Of a DNA stretch of 64,000 nt, positions 15,303-26,028 are shown piece by piece. Source of the DNA: Halobaculum sp. MBLA0147 (lineage in GTDB: Archaea; Halobacteriota; Halobacteria; Halobacteriales; Haloferacaceae); NCBI RefSeq assembly GCF_041361345.1, contig NZ_JBGKAD010000001.1:2294001-2358000 (forward strand), read 5' to 3'. The notes beneath the pieces were generated by a model, which saw nothing but the letters and a program-made list of their open reading frames with translations, searched no databases and was not told the DNA's origin. Numbering within the stretch: the stretch's first letter is position 1; the number at the start of each line of letters is the position of its first letter. A program made the translations under genes and the position numbers.

Positions 15303-17147
15303 ATGTTCGACAAGGTACTCGTCGCCAACCGCGGGGAGATCGCCGTCCGCGTGATGCGTGCCTGTGAGGACTTGGGGATCGACACGGTGGCCGTCTACAG
15401 TGAGGCCGACAGACACGGGGGACACGTCCGGTTCGCCGACGAGGCGTACAACGTCGGCCCGGCGCGCGCCGCCGCCTCGTACCTCGACGGGGAGGCGATC
15501 GTCGACGCCGCACGGCGTGCCGACGCGGACGCGATCCACCCGGGGTACGGCTTCCTCGCGGAGAACGCCGACTTCGCGGAGCGCGTTCGCGACGCCGAGG
15601 GGATCACCTGGGTCGGCCCCGACCCGGGCCCGATGCGCTCGCTGGGGGAGAAGACGAAGGCGCGCTCGATCATGGAGGCCGCCGACGTGCCGATCGTCCC
15701 CGGGACGACGGAGCCGGTCGACGATCCGGAGACCGTCCGCGAGTTCGGCGACGAGTACGGCTACCCGGTCGCGATCAAGGCCGAAGGTGGCGGCGGCGGC
15801 CGCGGGATGAAGGTCGTCCGCAGCGCCGACGAGGCGGCCGACCAGTTGGAGTCGGCCAAACGCGAGGGCGAGGCGTACTTCTCGAACGACTCCGTCTACC
15901 TCGAACGCTACCTGGAGAACCCGCGCCACATCGAGGTGCAGATCGTCGCCGACGAACACGGCAACGTGCGCCACCTCGGGGAGCGAGACTGTTCGCTCCA
16001 GCGACGCCACCAGAAGGTGATCGAGGAGGGGCCGTCCCCGGCGCTGTCCGACGAACTCCGCGAGGAGATCGGAGAGGCGGCCCGCGACGGGGTCCGCGAG
16101 GCGGGGTACACGAACGCCGGCACCGTGGAGTTCCTCGTCGAGGAGGATCCCGACCGCGAGCCGGGCGAACTGCTCGGGCCGGAGACGAACTTCTACTTCC
16201 TCGAGGTCAACACCCGCATCCAGGTCGAACACACCGTCACGGAGGAGTTGACGGACATCGACATCGTGAAAGAACAGCTCCGGATCGCGGCCGGCGCGGA
16301 GATCGGCTTCTCGCAAGACGAGGTCGAGTTGGAGGGCCACGCCATCGAGTTCCGGATCAACGCGGAGAACGCCGCCGAGGAGTTCCAGCCCGCCAACGAG
16401 GGGAGCCTCGACGTGTACGACCCGCCGGGTGGGATCGGCGTCCGCGTCGACGACGCACTCCGGCAGGGCGACGAGTTGGTGACGGACTACGACTCGATGA
16501 TCGCGAAGCTGATCGTCTACGGATCGGACCGCGAGGAGTGTCTCGCTCGCTCGGCGCGCGCCCTGAAGGAGTACGACATCGAGGGTGTGGTGACGATCGT
16601 CCCGTTCCACCGGCTGATGGTGACCGACGACGAGGCGTTCGTCGGCGGCACTCACACGACGAAGTACCTCGACGAGCGCGCGGACAAAGACGCCATCGCG
16701 GCCGCACAAGAGGAGTACGGCACCGGCGACGCGAGCACCGGCGGCGACGACGAGGAGGTGACCGAGCGGGAGTTCACCGTCGAGGTGGACGGCAAGCGGT
16801 TCGAGGTCGCCCTCGAAGAGCGCGGCGCGCCGGAGATCCCGACCCCGGACGCGGGCGGTGGTGGCGGCGGCCGCGACCGCCCGGACGTGGCGACGAGCGA
16901 CGACGACGGCGGCGAGGAGGTCGCCGTCGGCGACGGCGAGACGGTCGAGGCGGAGATGCAGGGGACGATCCTCTCCGTCGACGTCGAGGTCGGCGACGAG
17001 GTCGCCCCGGGTGACGTGGTGTGCGTGCTGGAGGCGATGAAGATGGAGAACGACGTGACCGCCGACATGGGCGGTACCGTCACCGAGGTGCCGGTCGGCG
17101 AGGGCGACAGCGTCGACATGGGCGACGTGCTGCTCGTCTTGGAGTAG
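15303..17147 (+). CDS. Biotin carboxylase/BCCP subunit of an acyl-CoA carboxylase
   Basis: This 614-residue protein fuses biotin carboxylase (about residues 1-450) to a biotin carboxyl carrier domain (about 540-614). It carboxylates biotin with bicarbonate and ATP for acetyl/propionyl-CoA carboxylase. Visible motifs are the ATP-grasp loop [12 protein letters not shown], the active-site [16 protein letters not shown], and EAMKMEND carrying biotinylated Lys580. A Gly/Asp-rich linker separates the two parts. ATG 15303 is supported by a TATA-like aggttttgcg about 28 bp upstream. The carboxyltransferase subunit is not in the window. Confidence 0.93.
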   Translation: MFDKVLVANRGEIAVRVMRACEDLGIDTVAVYSEADRHGGHVRFADEAYNVGPARAAASYLDGEAIVDAARRADADAIHPGYGFLAENADFAERVRDAEGITWVGPDPGPMRSLGEKTKARSIMEAADVPIVPGTTEPVDDPETVREFGDEYGYPVAIKAEGGGGGRGMKVVRSADEAADQLESAKREGEAYFSNDSVYLERYLENPRHIEVQIVADEHGNVRHLGERDCSLQRRHQKVIEEGPSPALSDELREEIGEAARDGVREAGYTNAGTVEFLVEEDPDREPGELLGPETNFYFLEVNTRIQVEHTVTEELTDIDIVKEQLRIAAGAEIGFSQDEVELEGHAIEFRINAENAAEEFQPANEGSLDVYDPPGGIGVRVDDALRQGDELVTDYDSMIAKLIVYGSDREECLARSARALKEYDIEGVVTIVPFHRLMVTDDEAFVGGTHTTKYLDERADKDAIAAAQEEYGTGDASTGGDDEEVTEREFTVEVDGKRFEVALEERGAPEIPTPDAGGGGGGRDRPDVATSDDDGGEEVAVGDGETVEAEMQGTILSVDVEVGDEVAPGDVVCVLEAMKMENDVTADMGGTVTEVPVGEGDSVDMGDVLLVLE

Positions 17148-17289
17148 CGGGGCCGGGCACGGGGCCGAGCGAACACGAGCGCCGAGGGACTCGGGACGCG
17201 TTCGTCGCCGTCGCTCGAGAACTTCCGTCCGGGATCCCCCGGGTGGAACCGAGGGGAGCGTTTTTGCTCGCGGGTTCCCCGGAGAGTGT

Positions 17290-18429
17290 ATGGACGGCGA
17301 GATCCGGGTACTCCACGTCGACGACGACCCGGAGTTCCTGGGGTTGGCCCAGACGCTGTTGGAACGGGCCGACGACCGGCTGGCGGTCGAGACGGCGCCG
17401 GGGGCCGACGAGGGGCTGTCGCGGCTCGCCGACGGGCGGTTCCACTGTGTCGTCTCCGACTACGAGATGCCGGGCCGGGACGGCATCGCGTTCCTCGAGG
17501 CCGTCCGGGAGCGCGACGAGCAGTTACCGTTCGTGTTGTTCACCGGCCGCGGGAGCGAGGCGGTCGCCAGCGACGCCATCTCGGCGGGGGTGACCGACTA
17601 CCTCCAGAAGGAGACCGGCACGGACCAGTTCGACGTGTTGGCCAACCGCATCACGAACGCGGTCGCGGGCGACCGAGCCCGGCGACAGTTGGACGTGTTG
17701 GTCGACAACCTCCCGGGGATCGTCTACCAACACCGCGACGAGCCGGAGTGGCTGCTGACGCTGATCCGCGGGAACTGCGAGGAACTGATGGGGTACACGC
17801 CCGAGGAGTTGGCCTCCGACGTGGAACTCGCCGAACAGGCGATCCACCCGGACGACAGACAGTTCCACAACGAGACGCTCCGCGAGGGCCTCGCCGAGGA
17901 CGGCTCGTACGAACTCACCTACCGGGTACTCCACGCCGACGGGAGCGAGCGGTGGGTGCTCGACAGCGGCCAGCGCCACGAGGCGCCGTTCGGCGACGGG
18001 AACATGTTCTCCGGCGTGCTCGTCGACGTCGAGGAGACGAAACGGTACGAGCGAGAACTCCAGACGACGAAACGCCGTCTCGACGCGATCCTCGACCACA
18101 CGGCGACGCCGCTGTTCGTGAAGGCCGCCGACGGGCGGTACCTGCTAGTCAACCGCGGCTACCGCGACCTGTTCGACCTCGACCCCGACGAGGCGATCGG
18201 CCAGACGGACGAGACGCTCCACCCGCCCGAGCGCGCGGCGACGCTGACGGCGACCGACGAGGAAGTCCTCGAGAGTGAGGAGACGGTCGAGAGCGAGGAC
18301 AGCTTCACCGTCGACGGCGAGGAGCGGACGTTCCTCGTCACGAAGGAGCCGCTGTACGACGTGGGGACGGCCGCCGACCCGGACGAGCCGGTGGGCGTGT
18401 TCGGCGTCGCACAGGACGTGACGGAGTGA
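17290..18429 (+). CDS. Response-regulator receiver protein with two PAS domains
   Basis: A 379-residue signalling protein. Residues 1-120 are a receiver domain (acidic pocket HVDDDPE, phospho-acceptor Asp57 in VVSDYEMPG, Lys in DYLQKETG). Two PAS domains follow: about 135-255 (VDNLPGIVYQHRDEP, GYTPEEL) and about 265-379 (LDHTATPLFVKAADGRYLLVN). There is no histidine-kinase or DNA-binding output, so it must pass its signal to a partner. The TATA-like gcgtttttgc about 30 bp upstream supports the ATG. No kinase gene adjoins. Confidence 0.85.
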   Translation: MDGEIRVLHVDDDPEFLGLAQTLLERADDRLAVETAPGADEGLSRLADGRFHCVVSDYEMPGRDGIAFLEAVRERDEQLPFVLFTGRGSEAVASDAISAGVTDYLQKETGTDQFDVLANRITNAVAGDRARRQLDVLVDNLPGIVYQHRDEPEWLLTLIRGNCEELMGYTPEELASDVELAEQAIHPDDRQFHNETLREGLAEDGSYELTYRVLHADGSERWVLDSGQRHEAPFGDGNMFSGVLVDVEETKRYERELQTTKRRLDAILDHTATPLFVKAADGRYLLVNRGYRDLFDLDPDEAIGQTDETLHPPERAATLTATDEEVLESEETVESEDSFTVDGEERTFLVTKEPLYDVGTAADPDEPVGVFGVAQDVTE

Positions 18430-18528
18430 CGAGACGACACGCCGAGGTGTCGGCCGTGTCTGTGTGAGACACCGACTCACCTGCCGACGTCGAGACAGGG
18501 AGGAGACCCGGCGCGCCTCGGCGACGAC

Positions 18529-19191
18529 TCAGAACGAACTACAGGTACAACTGTCGTTGGAGAAGGTGTACTCACAGCCGCCGTCCGAGTCCTCCGTCGC
18601 GTCGTAGTGTACTTCGACGTACGTGTTGCTCGGCCCGCCGGGCGTGTACTCCACGTCACACACTTCGGAGTCGCAGACGCTGTAGTCGTCACACGTCGTC
18701 GACTGCTCCAAGAGAGTACCGTCGCACACGACACGCAACTCGCCGGTGTCGACGTCGGTGACTCGGGCGTACGAACGCTCCCGCTCGGGCTGTGCGTACA
18801 GGTCGACGACGTAGTCGTCCGTCCGCACGGTGTGGACGGCGACTGCGGTGAGGTCCCCCTTCACCGTGACTGCCGTCAGTTGTGTCCCGCTCCGATCTTC
18901 GGTGAGGTCGATGCTTCCCACTCCCGAGTCGAGCGAGAAATCCTCGTCCGCGAGAGTGAACTCCTCCGACAGCACTCCCTCACCGACGAGCGTCTCTACC
19001 ACCTCCGAACACCCCGCGAACACCGACGCCAGCCGGTCGCCGTCGCGGTACTCGTCGATCAGCGCGCGCCGTGTCTCTGGGTCTGCGCTGGCCTCTCTGG
19101 CACCGACGGCCCCGAGTGCAGTCGTGCCGGCCGCCGCGGCACCGATGCTCTGCAACACGTCACGTCTCGTCTCGCCACCGGATCGTGGCAT
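18529..19191 (-). CDS. Tat-secreted protein with a Cys-rich C-terminus
   Basis: A 220-residue protein. Its twin-arginine signal (TRRDVLQSIGAAAAGTTALG, about residues 8-27) directs it out of the cell. The middle is acidic and beta-rich. The last 60 residues hold seven cysteines (CDG, TTCDDYSVCDSEVC, GGCEY, DSCTCSSF) that could form disulfides outside the cell. The gene stands alone. ATG 19191 fits a TATA-like aaaatctatatcc (about 19214-19226). The combination recalls halocin-type precursors, in which a Cys-rich C-terminal peptide is released, but there is no sequence match I can name. Confidence 0.75.
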   Translation of the reverse strand: MPRSGGETRRDVLQSIGAAAAGTTALGAVGAREASADPETRRALIDEYRDGDRLASVFAGCSEVVETLVGEGVLSEEFTLADEDFSLDSGVGSIDLTEDRSGTQLTAVTVKGDLTAVAVHTVRTDDYVVDLYAQPERERSYARVTDVDTGELRVVCDGTLLEQSTTCDDYSVCDSEVCDVEYTPGGPSNTYVEVHYDATEDSDGGCEYTFSNDSCTCSSF

Positions 19192-19380
19192 ACGCGAGAA
19201 ACCCGAAGACACGGATATAGATTTTCTTAGCTATACGTGTCAACAACGTGCTTTGATTCAATTAGGAGTGATCACGAGGCGGAAATACGGGGGCGGACGA
19301 ACTGGACGTGTCGATCGTCGAGGTTCTCGACCGCTCACGACACCGTGCCGACGACCCGGAGTCCGGCGAGCAATCGCCGC

Positions 19381-20490
19381 TCACACCCCGATCGTCGCCC
19401 GCAGCATGTCGCGCGTGCCAGGCCCGAGCCCGACGGCCGTGACCGCGATCAGCAACAAGATCGCGTAGCGGGGCGACTCCTCGAACAGCGTCTCGTCGAG
19501 CACCCAGAGGACGAAGACGGCGGCGACGAGCTTCACGACGAGGAACGGCCACGCCGCGCCGGCGGTGTCGACGACGAACTGGTTGACCGGGTGTTTCGGG
19601 ACGAGGTTCGGCCCCGCACCGAGCGCGGTCATGTAGTCCAATCCGACGACGTTCGCGACGCCGTCCAGTGCGTGTGCGAACACCACGACGAGTCCGGCCC
19701 GTCCGGTGCCGCGGTGGATCCACGGGAGCCACTCCCGGGTTGCGTACCAGGTCCCCAGCGTCGCGAGGACCGTCCCGAGGAGCATCACGCCGATCACCTG
19801 CGGGCGGAACACGGCCGGCGACGACGGGTCCAGCGAGAACACGAGGAGGTAGCCGAGCGTCCCGGCGAGGATCACCGATCCGGCCGCGAGAATCGGCCGC
19901 TCGTAGGCGTCACGGTCCTCGCCGAGCAGGCCGCGACGCACGGCGAGGACGGCGGCGACGACGACCGCGAGCGTGATCCCGAACAGCGTGAAGTAGATGA
20001 TCGGGCTGATGAGCAGGAGATCCACGACACGCGGGAGCAGCGCCGCCTCGACGGCGTTGTCGGCGTCCTCGACGACCCGGAGCGCACCGCCGAGGAAGAA
20101 GAACGGCACCATCGCGTAGAAGAACCGGACGTGTTCGGCGATCTCGAGCCGCTGGAGCAACAACACCACGCCGGACAGCGCCGCGATCAGCGTGGCGGCG
20201 TACCCGACCTCGCTGACGAGCGTGTAGCCGGGGTACGCGACCGGCTCGGCGGCGGCGGTACACGCCGACTGGCTGTACAGGTACTCGACGGTGCTACCCG
20301 GACGGACGGCACAGACGGCGGAGCTGGCGTCCGCCTGGACGGGGCCCCAGAAGTAGTGCCAGAGGAACCCGTCGTACACCGTCTCGGGAGCCAGCAGACT
20401 CCCGAGTCCGAGCGCCGCCACGACGGCCGTCACGCCACCGACCCACAGCGTCGCCGGCGCGAGCCCGGTGCGGTCTGCGACTGTCGCCAT
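19381..20490 (-). CDS. DUF63 family membrane protein
   Basis: A 369-residue polytopic membrane protein with about nine hydrophobic helices. It carries sequences typical of archaeal DUF63 proteins: [19 protein letters not shown] near the N-terminus, [40 protein letters not shown] and KHPVNQFVV. The family's function is unknown. ATG 20490 is preferred to the upstream in-frame codons. Confidence 0.85.
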   Translation of the reverse strand: MATVADRTGLAPATLWVGGVTAVVAALGLGSLLAPETVYDGFLWHYFWGPVQADASSAVCAVRPGSTVEYLYSQSACTAAAEPVAYPGYTLVSEVGYAATLIAALSGVVLLLQRLEIAEHVRFFYAMVPFFFLGGALRVVEDADNAVEAALLPRVVDLLLISPIIYFTLFGITLAVVVAAVLAVRRGLLGEDRDAYERPILAAGSVILAGTLGYLLVFSLDPSSPAVFRPQVIGVMLLGTVLATLGTWYATREWLPWIHRGTGRAGLVVVFAHALDGVANVVGLDYMTALGAGPNLVPKHPVNQFVVDTAGAAWPFLVVKLVAAVFVLWVLDETLFEESPRYAILLLIAVTAVGLGPGTRDMLRATIGV

Positions 20491-20633
20491 GGTCGTGAGC
20501 GGGCGGCGTGTGTGGGTCAATCTTCCGGTGTCTCACGACGACCGTACACCGGCGCAGTCGCCGGACGAGGGTCGCGCCCTCGCGTGAGAGTGCCGCCGCT
20601 CGCCGAGGGTGAGACACGAGTCGAGACGGCAGG

Positions 20634-20828
20634 TCAGGAAGACTGCTGCGGGCTGGCCTTCTGGCGCGTGATGTAGCCGGCGATCCGGTTGCGGACGGAC
20701 TTCGACTCGACGTTGGTCAACTGTTCGACGCTGTCCTTGTTGGTCTCGAAGTCCGTGTTGAACGCGTTCGGGTACCGCTCCAGCAGCAGGCCGCCGGTCT
20801 GCTTGACGTACTTCGGTTTGATCGCCAT
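20634..20828 (-). CDS. rps17e: 30S ribosomal protein S17e
   Basis: A 64-residue protein starting MAIKPKYVKQTGGLLLERYP, with FNTDFETNKDSVEQLT and SKSVRNRIAGYITRQK. It matches the archaeal/eukaryotic S17e family along its full length. ATG 20828 is supported by a TATA-like gttttagtgg (about 20852-20861). The upstream in-frame extension has no family match. Confidence 0.95.
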   Translation of the reverse strand: MAIKPKYVKQTGGLLLERYPNAFNTDFETNKDSVEQLTNVESKSVRNRIAGYITRQKASPQQSS

Positions 20829-20979
20829 ACCGAGTGTTATCGGTGAACCGCCACTAAAACCGTTCGTTCTGGTCGTCGCGGCTGCCGTGTCGTCGAGCTT
20901 CGAACCGGCGCGACCGGACCGCCGATCCAGCACCACCGGAGACCGAACGCTTATGCGGGCACCCGCCCGCCGCTCCGGT

Positions 20980-21918
20980 ATGGCAGCCGGCGACGTGACG
21001 ACGGTCGAAGCCTGTACCGATCTCCACTACGTCGACACCGGGATGTACGACACCGCCGGCTACGGCGCGGTGTACGTCCTCGACACCCCGCGCCCGGCAG
21101 TGATCGACACCGGGATCGGCACCCACCACGACCGCGTGCTGGACGCGCTCGCGGAGTTGGACGTGGAGCCGGAGTTGATCCTCCCGACGCACGTCCACCT
21201 CGACCACGCCGGTGGCGCCGGCTTCCTCGCGGAGGCGTTCCCCGACGCCGAGGTGCGCGTCCACGAGGTCGGGCTCCCGCACCTCGTCGACCCCGAGCGG
21301 CTCGTCGCCGGCACCGAGGCGGCCGTCGGCGAGCAGTGGGCGTACTACGTCGAACCGGAGCCCGTTCCGGAGGACCAGATCGCGCCGCTGACGGACGGGG
21401 ACGAACTCGACCTGGGCGACCGGACGCTGACCGTCCACCACGCGCCGGGTCACGCCCCGCACCAGGTGGTGTTCCACGACGACCGCGACGACGCCGTGTT
21501 CACCGCGGACGCGGTCGGGATCTACGTCCCGGCGGTCGACGCCGTCCGGCAGACCTCGCCACCCTCGCAGTTCGACCTCGACCAGGCACTCGCGGACGTG
21601 GACACCGTCGCGGAGCTGGAACCGGAGACGCTGTGTTTCCCGCACTTCGGCCCGCGGGAGGCGACGGACGCCGTCCTCTCCGGGTACAAGCGCACTCTCG
21701 TCGAGTGGGTGGAGGCGGTCCGACGGGCCCGGAGCGAGGAACCGGACGACGACGCCGTGATCGAGCGGTTCGCCGACGCCGTCGACGCCGACCTCGTCGA
21801 GGTCTGGGGCGCCGAGAAGGCCCGCGCCGAGGAGCGGCTCAACACCCGCGGCGTGCTCGGCTACCTCGACGCGACCGCCGACGACGGGGAAGACGCAGGC
21901 GACGCGAACGGTGAGTGA
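20980..21918 (+). CDS. Metallo-beta-lactamase-fold hydrolase
   Basis: A 312-residue protein with the MBL zinc motif THVHLDHAGG (about residues 70-79), a later metal ligand in HHAPGHAPHQ and an FTADAVGIYV strand carrying the bridging Asp. The N-terminus reads DTGMYDTAGYGAVYVLDT. The family covers thioesterase, glyoxalase and lactonase activities; this member resembles the haloarchaeal glyoxalase-II-like group. The acidic tail is low-complexity. An AT-containing ttatgcg precedes the ATG by about 30 bp. Confidence 0.82.
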   Translation: MAAGDVTTVEACTDLHYVDTGMYDTAGYGAVYVLDTPRPAVIDTGIGTHHDRVLDALAELDVEPELILPTHVHLDHAGGAGFLAEAFPDAEVRVHEVGLPHLVDPERLVAGTEAAVGEQWAYYVEPEPVPEDQIAPLTDGDELDLGDRTLTVHHAPGHAPHQVVFHDDRDDAVFTADAVGIYVPAVDAVRQTSPPSQFDLDQALADVDTVAELEPETLCFPHFGPREATDAVLSGYKRTLVEWVEAVRRARSEEPDDDAVIERFADAVDADLVEVWGAEKARAEERLNTRGVLGYLDATADDGEDAGDANGE

Positions 21919-22014
21919 GGCGGGGACACCGACGGCGCAGGCGACGCGGACGCCAAGTGAGGCGGTAAGTGGAGTGGAGAGACGAGCGAGTGGGAGACGA
22001 CACGAGTGACCGGC

Positions 22015-22548
22015 TCAGGCGTACACGTCCTCCTCCTCGACGTTTCGTTCCTCGCGGTACTGGTCGACGAACTCGCTCACGTCGAACTCCAGCATCCGTT
22101 CCTCGAACGACGTGACGGCGGTGGTGTCGTCGCTGTGGGAGACGGCGTGTTCCATCAACTCGACGACCAACTCCACGATCACCTCGTGGAGCCGGCGGGC
22201 GTCGAAGGAAGAACACCACAGCATCGTGTACCCCACGTCTTGGTCCTCGCTCACGTCGGCGACGGTCACCTCGCTCGGGAACTCCTCCAACACGATCCCC
22301 AGCAGGTGCGGCGTGTCGAACTCCGGCATCTCCTCGCTGGTCGTCTCGACGGCCTCCCGGAGCGTCTCGACGAGGAACTCCGGGAGGAACCGGTCCGGTG
22401 GGTGTACGTCCGTCACGACCGCGTGCGTCTCCCCGCAGTCACACTGGAACTCCCGCATCCCCATGTCGACCTCGCGGACGCGGATCTCCTCCCCGCACGG
22501 CAGTTCCGCCGTGTCGCCGCCGCCACCCGGGACGCGTGGTTCGCTCAT
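22015..22548 (-). CDS. Conserved haloarchaeal protein (DUF5815-type)
   Basis: A 177-residue acidic protein. Residues 16-50 contain LPCGEEIRVREVDMGMREFQCDCGETHAVV, a four-Cys arrangement suited to zinc binding. The rest is helical (FLVETLREAVETT, HEVIVELVVELMEHAV) and ends RNVEEEDVYA. I recall it as DUF5815; the function is unknown. ATG 22548 follows from the start of conservation. Confidence 0.75.
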   Translation of the reverse strand: MSEPRVPGGGGDTAELPCGEEIRVREVDMGMREFQCDCGETHAVVTDVHPPDRFLPEFLVETLREAVETTSEEMPEFDTPHLLGIVLEEFPSEVTVADVSEDQDVGYTMLWCSSFDARRLHEVIVELVVELMEHAVSHSDDTTAVTSFEERMLEFDVSEFVDQYREERNVEEEDVYA

Positions 22549-22668
22549 TCTGATCGGCTCCGGGTACGGGTGCGAGCGTGGTAAGTGGCGCGCTACGGAC
22601 GGCGTCTCACGAGCGGAACACGGGGACAGACGAGAGCGATCGGAATCTCGCCCCACTCGCCCGAGCAC

Positions 22669-24522
22669 TCACCCGAAGAAGAACTGGACGCCGATCGGGG
22701 TGACGACGGCGAACAGCAGTTGCAGCGGGCCGCCGACGCGGACGTAGTCTGAGAACTCGTAGCCGCCGGGGCCGTAGACGAACAGGTTCGTCTGGTAGCC
22801 GACCGGGGTGACGAACGCCGTGCTCGCCGCGAAGGTGACGCTCATCGCGAACGCGAGCGGGTCCGTCCCCAACTCGACGGCCGTCTGGATCGCCACGGGG
22901 ATCATCAACACCACGCTGGCGTTGTTGCTCACGACGTTCGTCAGCGCCGCCGTGACGACGTAGAACAGCGCCAACACACCCAGCGGCGGCAGCACGGCCG
23001 CCGCCTCCACCACCAGCCCGGCGAGCAGCGCCGCCGCGCCGGAGGTCTGGAGGGCGATCCCCAGCGGGATCACGCCCGCCAACAGGAAGATCACGTCCCA
23101 GTGGACCGCCTCGTACACCTCGTTCGGGTCGAGACACCCCGTGACGACCATCGCCAGCGACCCCGCGAGCGCGGTGACGACGATGGGTGCGACACCGAGT
23201 GCCGCCAGCCCGACGACCGCACCGACGATGGCGACCGCGACCGGCGTCTTCTCGCGGCGTGCCGCGCCGTCGCTCGCCTCCCCGACGACGATGAACTCCC
23301 GCGAGTCGTCGAGCCGGCCGACGGACTCGACCGACGCCTCGATCAACAGCGTGTCGCCGGGACGGAGTTCCATCCGGTCCAGTCGCTCCCGGACCACGTC
23401 ACCGCCGCGTCGGATCGCCAACACGGTCGCGCCGTACGTCTGCCGGAAGGCGACGGAGGCCAGCGACTCCCCGACCAACTCGGTGCCGGGGGCGATCACC
23501 ACCTCCACGAGGTTCTGGCCCGACTCGGCCGTCTCCAACTCCGCGTCGTCGACGGTCGCGTCCGGCACCAACTCCAACCCCTCGGCGGCGGTCAACTCCA
23601 CGAGCGTGTCTCTGTCCGTCCGCAGGGCGAACACGTCGCCCGCGCGGATCTGTTTCGCGCCGAGTGGCTCGAGGAACGACCGGCCGTCCCGGATCAACTG
23701 TACCACGTCGAGGTCGTACTGTGTGTCCCGGAGCGCGTCCGCCACCCGCTGGCCGACGAGCGCGGAGTCCTCGGCGACGACCACCTCCGTGAGGTACTCG
23801 CCGATCTCGTACTCGTCGGTCAACTTCCCGCGCGGCTCGATCCGTTCGGGCGTGAGCCACCGCCCGACGGTGAGGAGGTACCCCGTCCCCACGGCCAGGA
23901 GGACGACACCGAGTCCGGTGAACTCGAACATCCCGAACTGCCGGGCGACCGCGGCGGGCGCCAGCCGGGCGTACAGGTCGGAGGCGAGCACGTTCGTCGA
24001 CGTGCCGATCAGCGTCAGTGTCCCGCCGACCATCGAGGCGTACGACAGCGGGAGCAACAGCTTCGACGGCGAGGTGCCGCCGCGTTCGGCGACCTCCGAC
24101 ACCATCGGGAGGAGGATCGCCACCGCGGCGGTGTTGTTGACGATCCCGGAGATCGGCGCGACCAGCCCGATGGTCGCACCCAACTGTCGCGACTCCGCGT
24201 CACCGGTGAGCGACTGGACCCACTCTCCGAGGCGGGCGACGATCCCCGTCCGGCGGACACCCTCGCTGAGGACGAACATCGCCAGGACGGTGAGCGTCGC
24301 GGCGTTCGCGAACCCGGAGAGACCCTGCTCGACGGTGACCAACTGGATCGGTCCGGCGAGCAGCCCGGCGTCGGTCAGGAGTCGCGTCACCGGTTCGAGT
24401 AGGAGGAGTGCGACGAGCACGCCGAGCGCGACGGTGTCGGCCGGCACCGGCTCCGTGACGAACAACACCAGTGTCACGAGGACCAACCCGAAGACGACGA
24501 GGATCGACGGCGTCACTGCCAC
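22669..24522 (-). CDS. SLC13-family permease with two TrkA-C domains
   Basis: A 617-residue inner-membrane transporter of the DASS/SLC13 class, which moves anions such as sulfate or dicarboxylates with sodium. It has N-terminal helices with LGATIGLVAPISGIVNNTAAV, then two cytoplasmic TrkA-C (RCK-C) domains (about residues 210-380: VVVAEDSALVGQRVADAL and VVIAPGTELVGESLASVAF). The second half has the matching TNVVSNNASVVLMIPVAI. The paired SNN/NNT helical hairpins are the family's substrate and sodium sites. The start is a GTG at 24522. Confidence 0.88.
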   Translation of the reverse strand: MAVTPSILVVFGLVLVTLVLFVTEPVPADTVALGVLVALLLLEPVTRLLTDAGLLAGPIQLVTVEQGLSGFANAATLTVLAMFVLSEGVRRTGIVARLGEWVQSLTGDAESRQLGATIGLVAPISGIVNNTAAVAILLPMVSEVAERGGTSPSKLLLPLSYASMVGGTLTLIGTSTNVLASDLYARLAPAAVARQFGMFEFTGLGVVLLAVGTGYLLTVGRWLTPERIEPRGKLTDEYEIGEYLTEVVVAEDSALVGQRVADALRDTQYDLDVVQLIRDGRSFLEPLGAKQIRAGDVFALRTDRDTLVELTAAEGLELVPDATVDDAELETAESGQNLVEVVIAPGTELVGESLASVAFRQTYGATVLAIRRGGDVVRERLDRMELRPGDTLLIEASVESVGRLDDSREFIVVGEASDGAARREKTPVAVAIVGAVVGLAALGVAPIVVTALAGSLAMVVTGCLDPNEVYEAVHWDVIFLLAGVIPLGIALQTSGAAALLAGLVVEAAAVLPPLGVLALFYVVTAALTNVVSNNASVVLMIPVAIQTAVELGTDPLAFAMSVTFAASTAFVTPVGYQTNLFVYGPGGYEFSDYVRVGGPLQLLFAVVTPIGVQFFFG

Positions 24523-24586
24523 GACGACTCGGTGACGGCGGACGGTGATAAGTGTGGGGCGTGCCGTCTGGAGCGGCCCGTGGCGA

Positions 24587-25576
24587 CTACTGTTCGTCGA
24601 GCGCGAGCGAGGCGAGCAGCGCCTCCAGTTGTACCTGTTCGTTGGCGCCCTCGGTGATCCGGTAGTCGGCCTCGCCGATCCGTTCGAGCAGGCGGACGGC
24701 CTCGCGGTCGTCCAGCTCGAACTCCCAGACGGAGCGGTGGAGCTGGTCGATCACGTCGCCGCCGGCGATGCCGGTCTCCGTCAACAGCGTGTCGAGCGTC
24801 GCCCGCGCCTTCGAGAAGTCGCCCGCGAGCGCGTCGGCCACCATCGACTCGATCTCCTCGGGACGTGCCGTCGCGGTGATCTCGTAGACGGCCTGCTCGT
24901 CGACCGTGTCGCCGGTGGTCGCGGCCGCCTGCAGGGAGTTGATCGCCCGCCGCATGTCGCCGTCGGCCGCGTACACCAGGGCGTCGACGCCGTCCTCGGT
25001 GACCTCGATCCCCTCCGTGGAGGCGATCTGGTGGACCTGTTCGCGGACCGCCGCGTCCGACAGCGGCGAGAACCGGAACACCGCACACCGCGACTGGATC
25101 GGGTCGATGATCTTCGAGGAGTAGTTACACGACAACACGAACCGGGTGTTGTCGGAGAACTGCTCCATCGTCCGGCGCAGTGCCGCCTGCGCGTCGTCCG
25201 TCAACGAGTCTGCCTCGTCCAAGAAGATGATCGTGTGGTCGTGGTTCGGAGAGAACGACTCGCGAGCGAAGCTCTTGATGCGGTCGCGGACCACGTCGAT
25301 CCCGCGCTGGTCGGAGGCGTTGAGCTCCAGGAAGTTCTGTTGCCAGTCGTCGCCGTACAGCTCGCGGGCGATGGCCTGTGCGGCGGTGGTCTTGCCGATC
25401 CCGGCGGGCCCCGAGAACAGCAGGTGCGGGAGGTCGTTCTGTGCGATGTAACTCTGGAGCCGCTCGACGATGTTCTCCTGGCCGCTCACGTCGTCGAGCG
25501 TCTGCGGTCGGTACTTCTCGATCCAGACCTCCCGCCCGGGTGCCGCCGCCCCACCTGACTCCTCGGCGTCGCTCAT
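24587..25576 (-). CDS. rfcS: Replication factor C small subunit
   Basis: A 329-residue clamp-loader ATPase that loads PCNA at primer-template junctions. The AAA+ motifs are Walker [10 protein letters not shown] (about residues 55-63), Walker B IIFLDEAD, sensor 1 [11 protein letters not shown] and the arginine finger IQSRC. The C-terminal collar domain follows. No intein interrupts the gene, although archaeal rfcS genes often carry them. ATG 25576 is chosen because the conserved N-terminus begins there. Confidence 0.96.
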   Translation of the reverse strand: MSDAEESGGAAAPGREVWIEKYRPQTLDDVSGQENIVERLQSYIAQNDLPHLLFSGPAGIGKTTAAQAIARELYGDDWQQNFLELNASDQRGIDVVRDRIKSFARESFSPNHDHTIIFLDEADSLTDDAQAALRRTMEQFSDNTRFVLSCNYSSKIIDPIQSRCAVFRFSPLSDAAVREQVHQIASTEGIEVTEDGVDALVYAADGDMRRAINSLQAAATTGDTVDEQAVYEITATARPEEIESMVADALAGDFSKARATLDTLLTETGIAGGDVIDQLHRSVWEFELDDREAVRLLERIGEADYRITEGANEQVQLEALLASLALDEQ

Positions 25577-25680
25577 ACTCCCGCTTCGCGGGGCGGTGGC
25601 ATAAACGCCGCGAGACGCGGGTGACAGTGCCACGACAGTATCGTAGCTATTTTGACTACAGTGGTTCACGGGCACGTCGA

Positions 25681-26028
25681 GTGACAGACACAGTCCCAGC
25701 TGACGAGTACACTGGATCACAGACGTACGAGGACGGGACACTAGTACGAATCTCGGTTCGGCGAACCCGAGACGAGGCGTACCCGTCGGGGTGGCGGTAC
25801 ACCCTTCACTACGGAGCACTCAAACCCGGACCGAGAACACTCGAAGACGGCACGATCCGACGGTACGACAATGCTCACGAACTGACGAAGGGACACGAGT
25901 GCCACGTAGCACCCGATCCAGAACCGAGAACGGTGGAGTTCCCCGGTATGCTCACACTGTACGACCGGTTCTGGCGAGAGATTCCGAAACAGCGGTTCGG
26001 CTCACTCACGGAGGCGACAGACGGATGA
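25681..26028 (+). CDS. tumE: TumE-like toxin of a toxin-antitoxin pair
   Basis: A 115-residue protein resembling the TumE/DUF6516 toxin family: [30 protein letters not shown] at the N-terminus, then [18 protein letters not shown] and [18 protein letters not shown]. Members are small, beta-rich and paired with an HTH antitoxin. The GTG start at 25681 is supported by a TATA-like ctattttgac 25-34 bp upstream. The gene overlaps the next one by 4 bp (ATGA), so the two are translationally coupled. Confidence 0.75.
   Translation: MTDTVPADEYTGSQTYEDGTLVRISVRRTRDEAYPSGWRYTLHYGALKPGPRTLEDGTIRRYDNAHELTKGHECHVAPDPEPRTVEFPGMLTLYDRFWREIPKQRFGSLTEATDG

Noticed and set aside
22669..24522. TrkA-C domains taken as a sign of a potassium channel
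   Set aside because: The surrounding helices carry the SLC13 paired hairpins, so the RCK-C domains are regulatory parts of an anion transporter.
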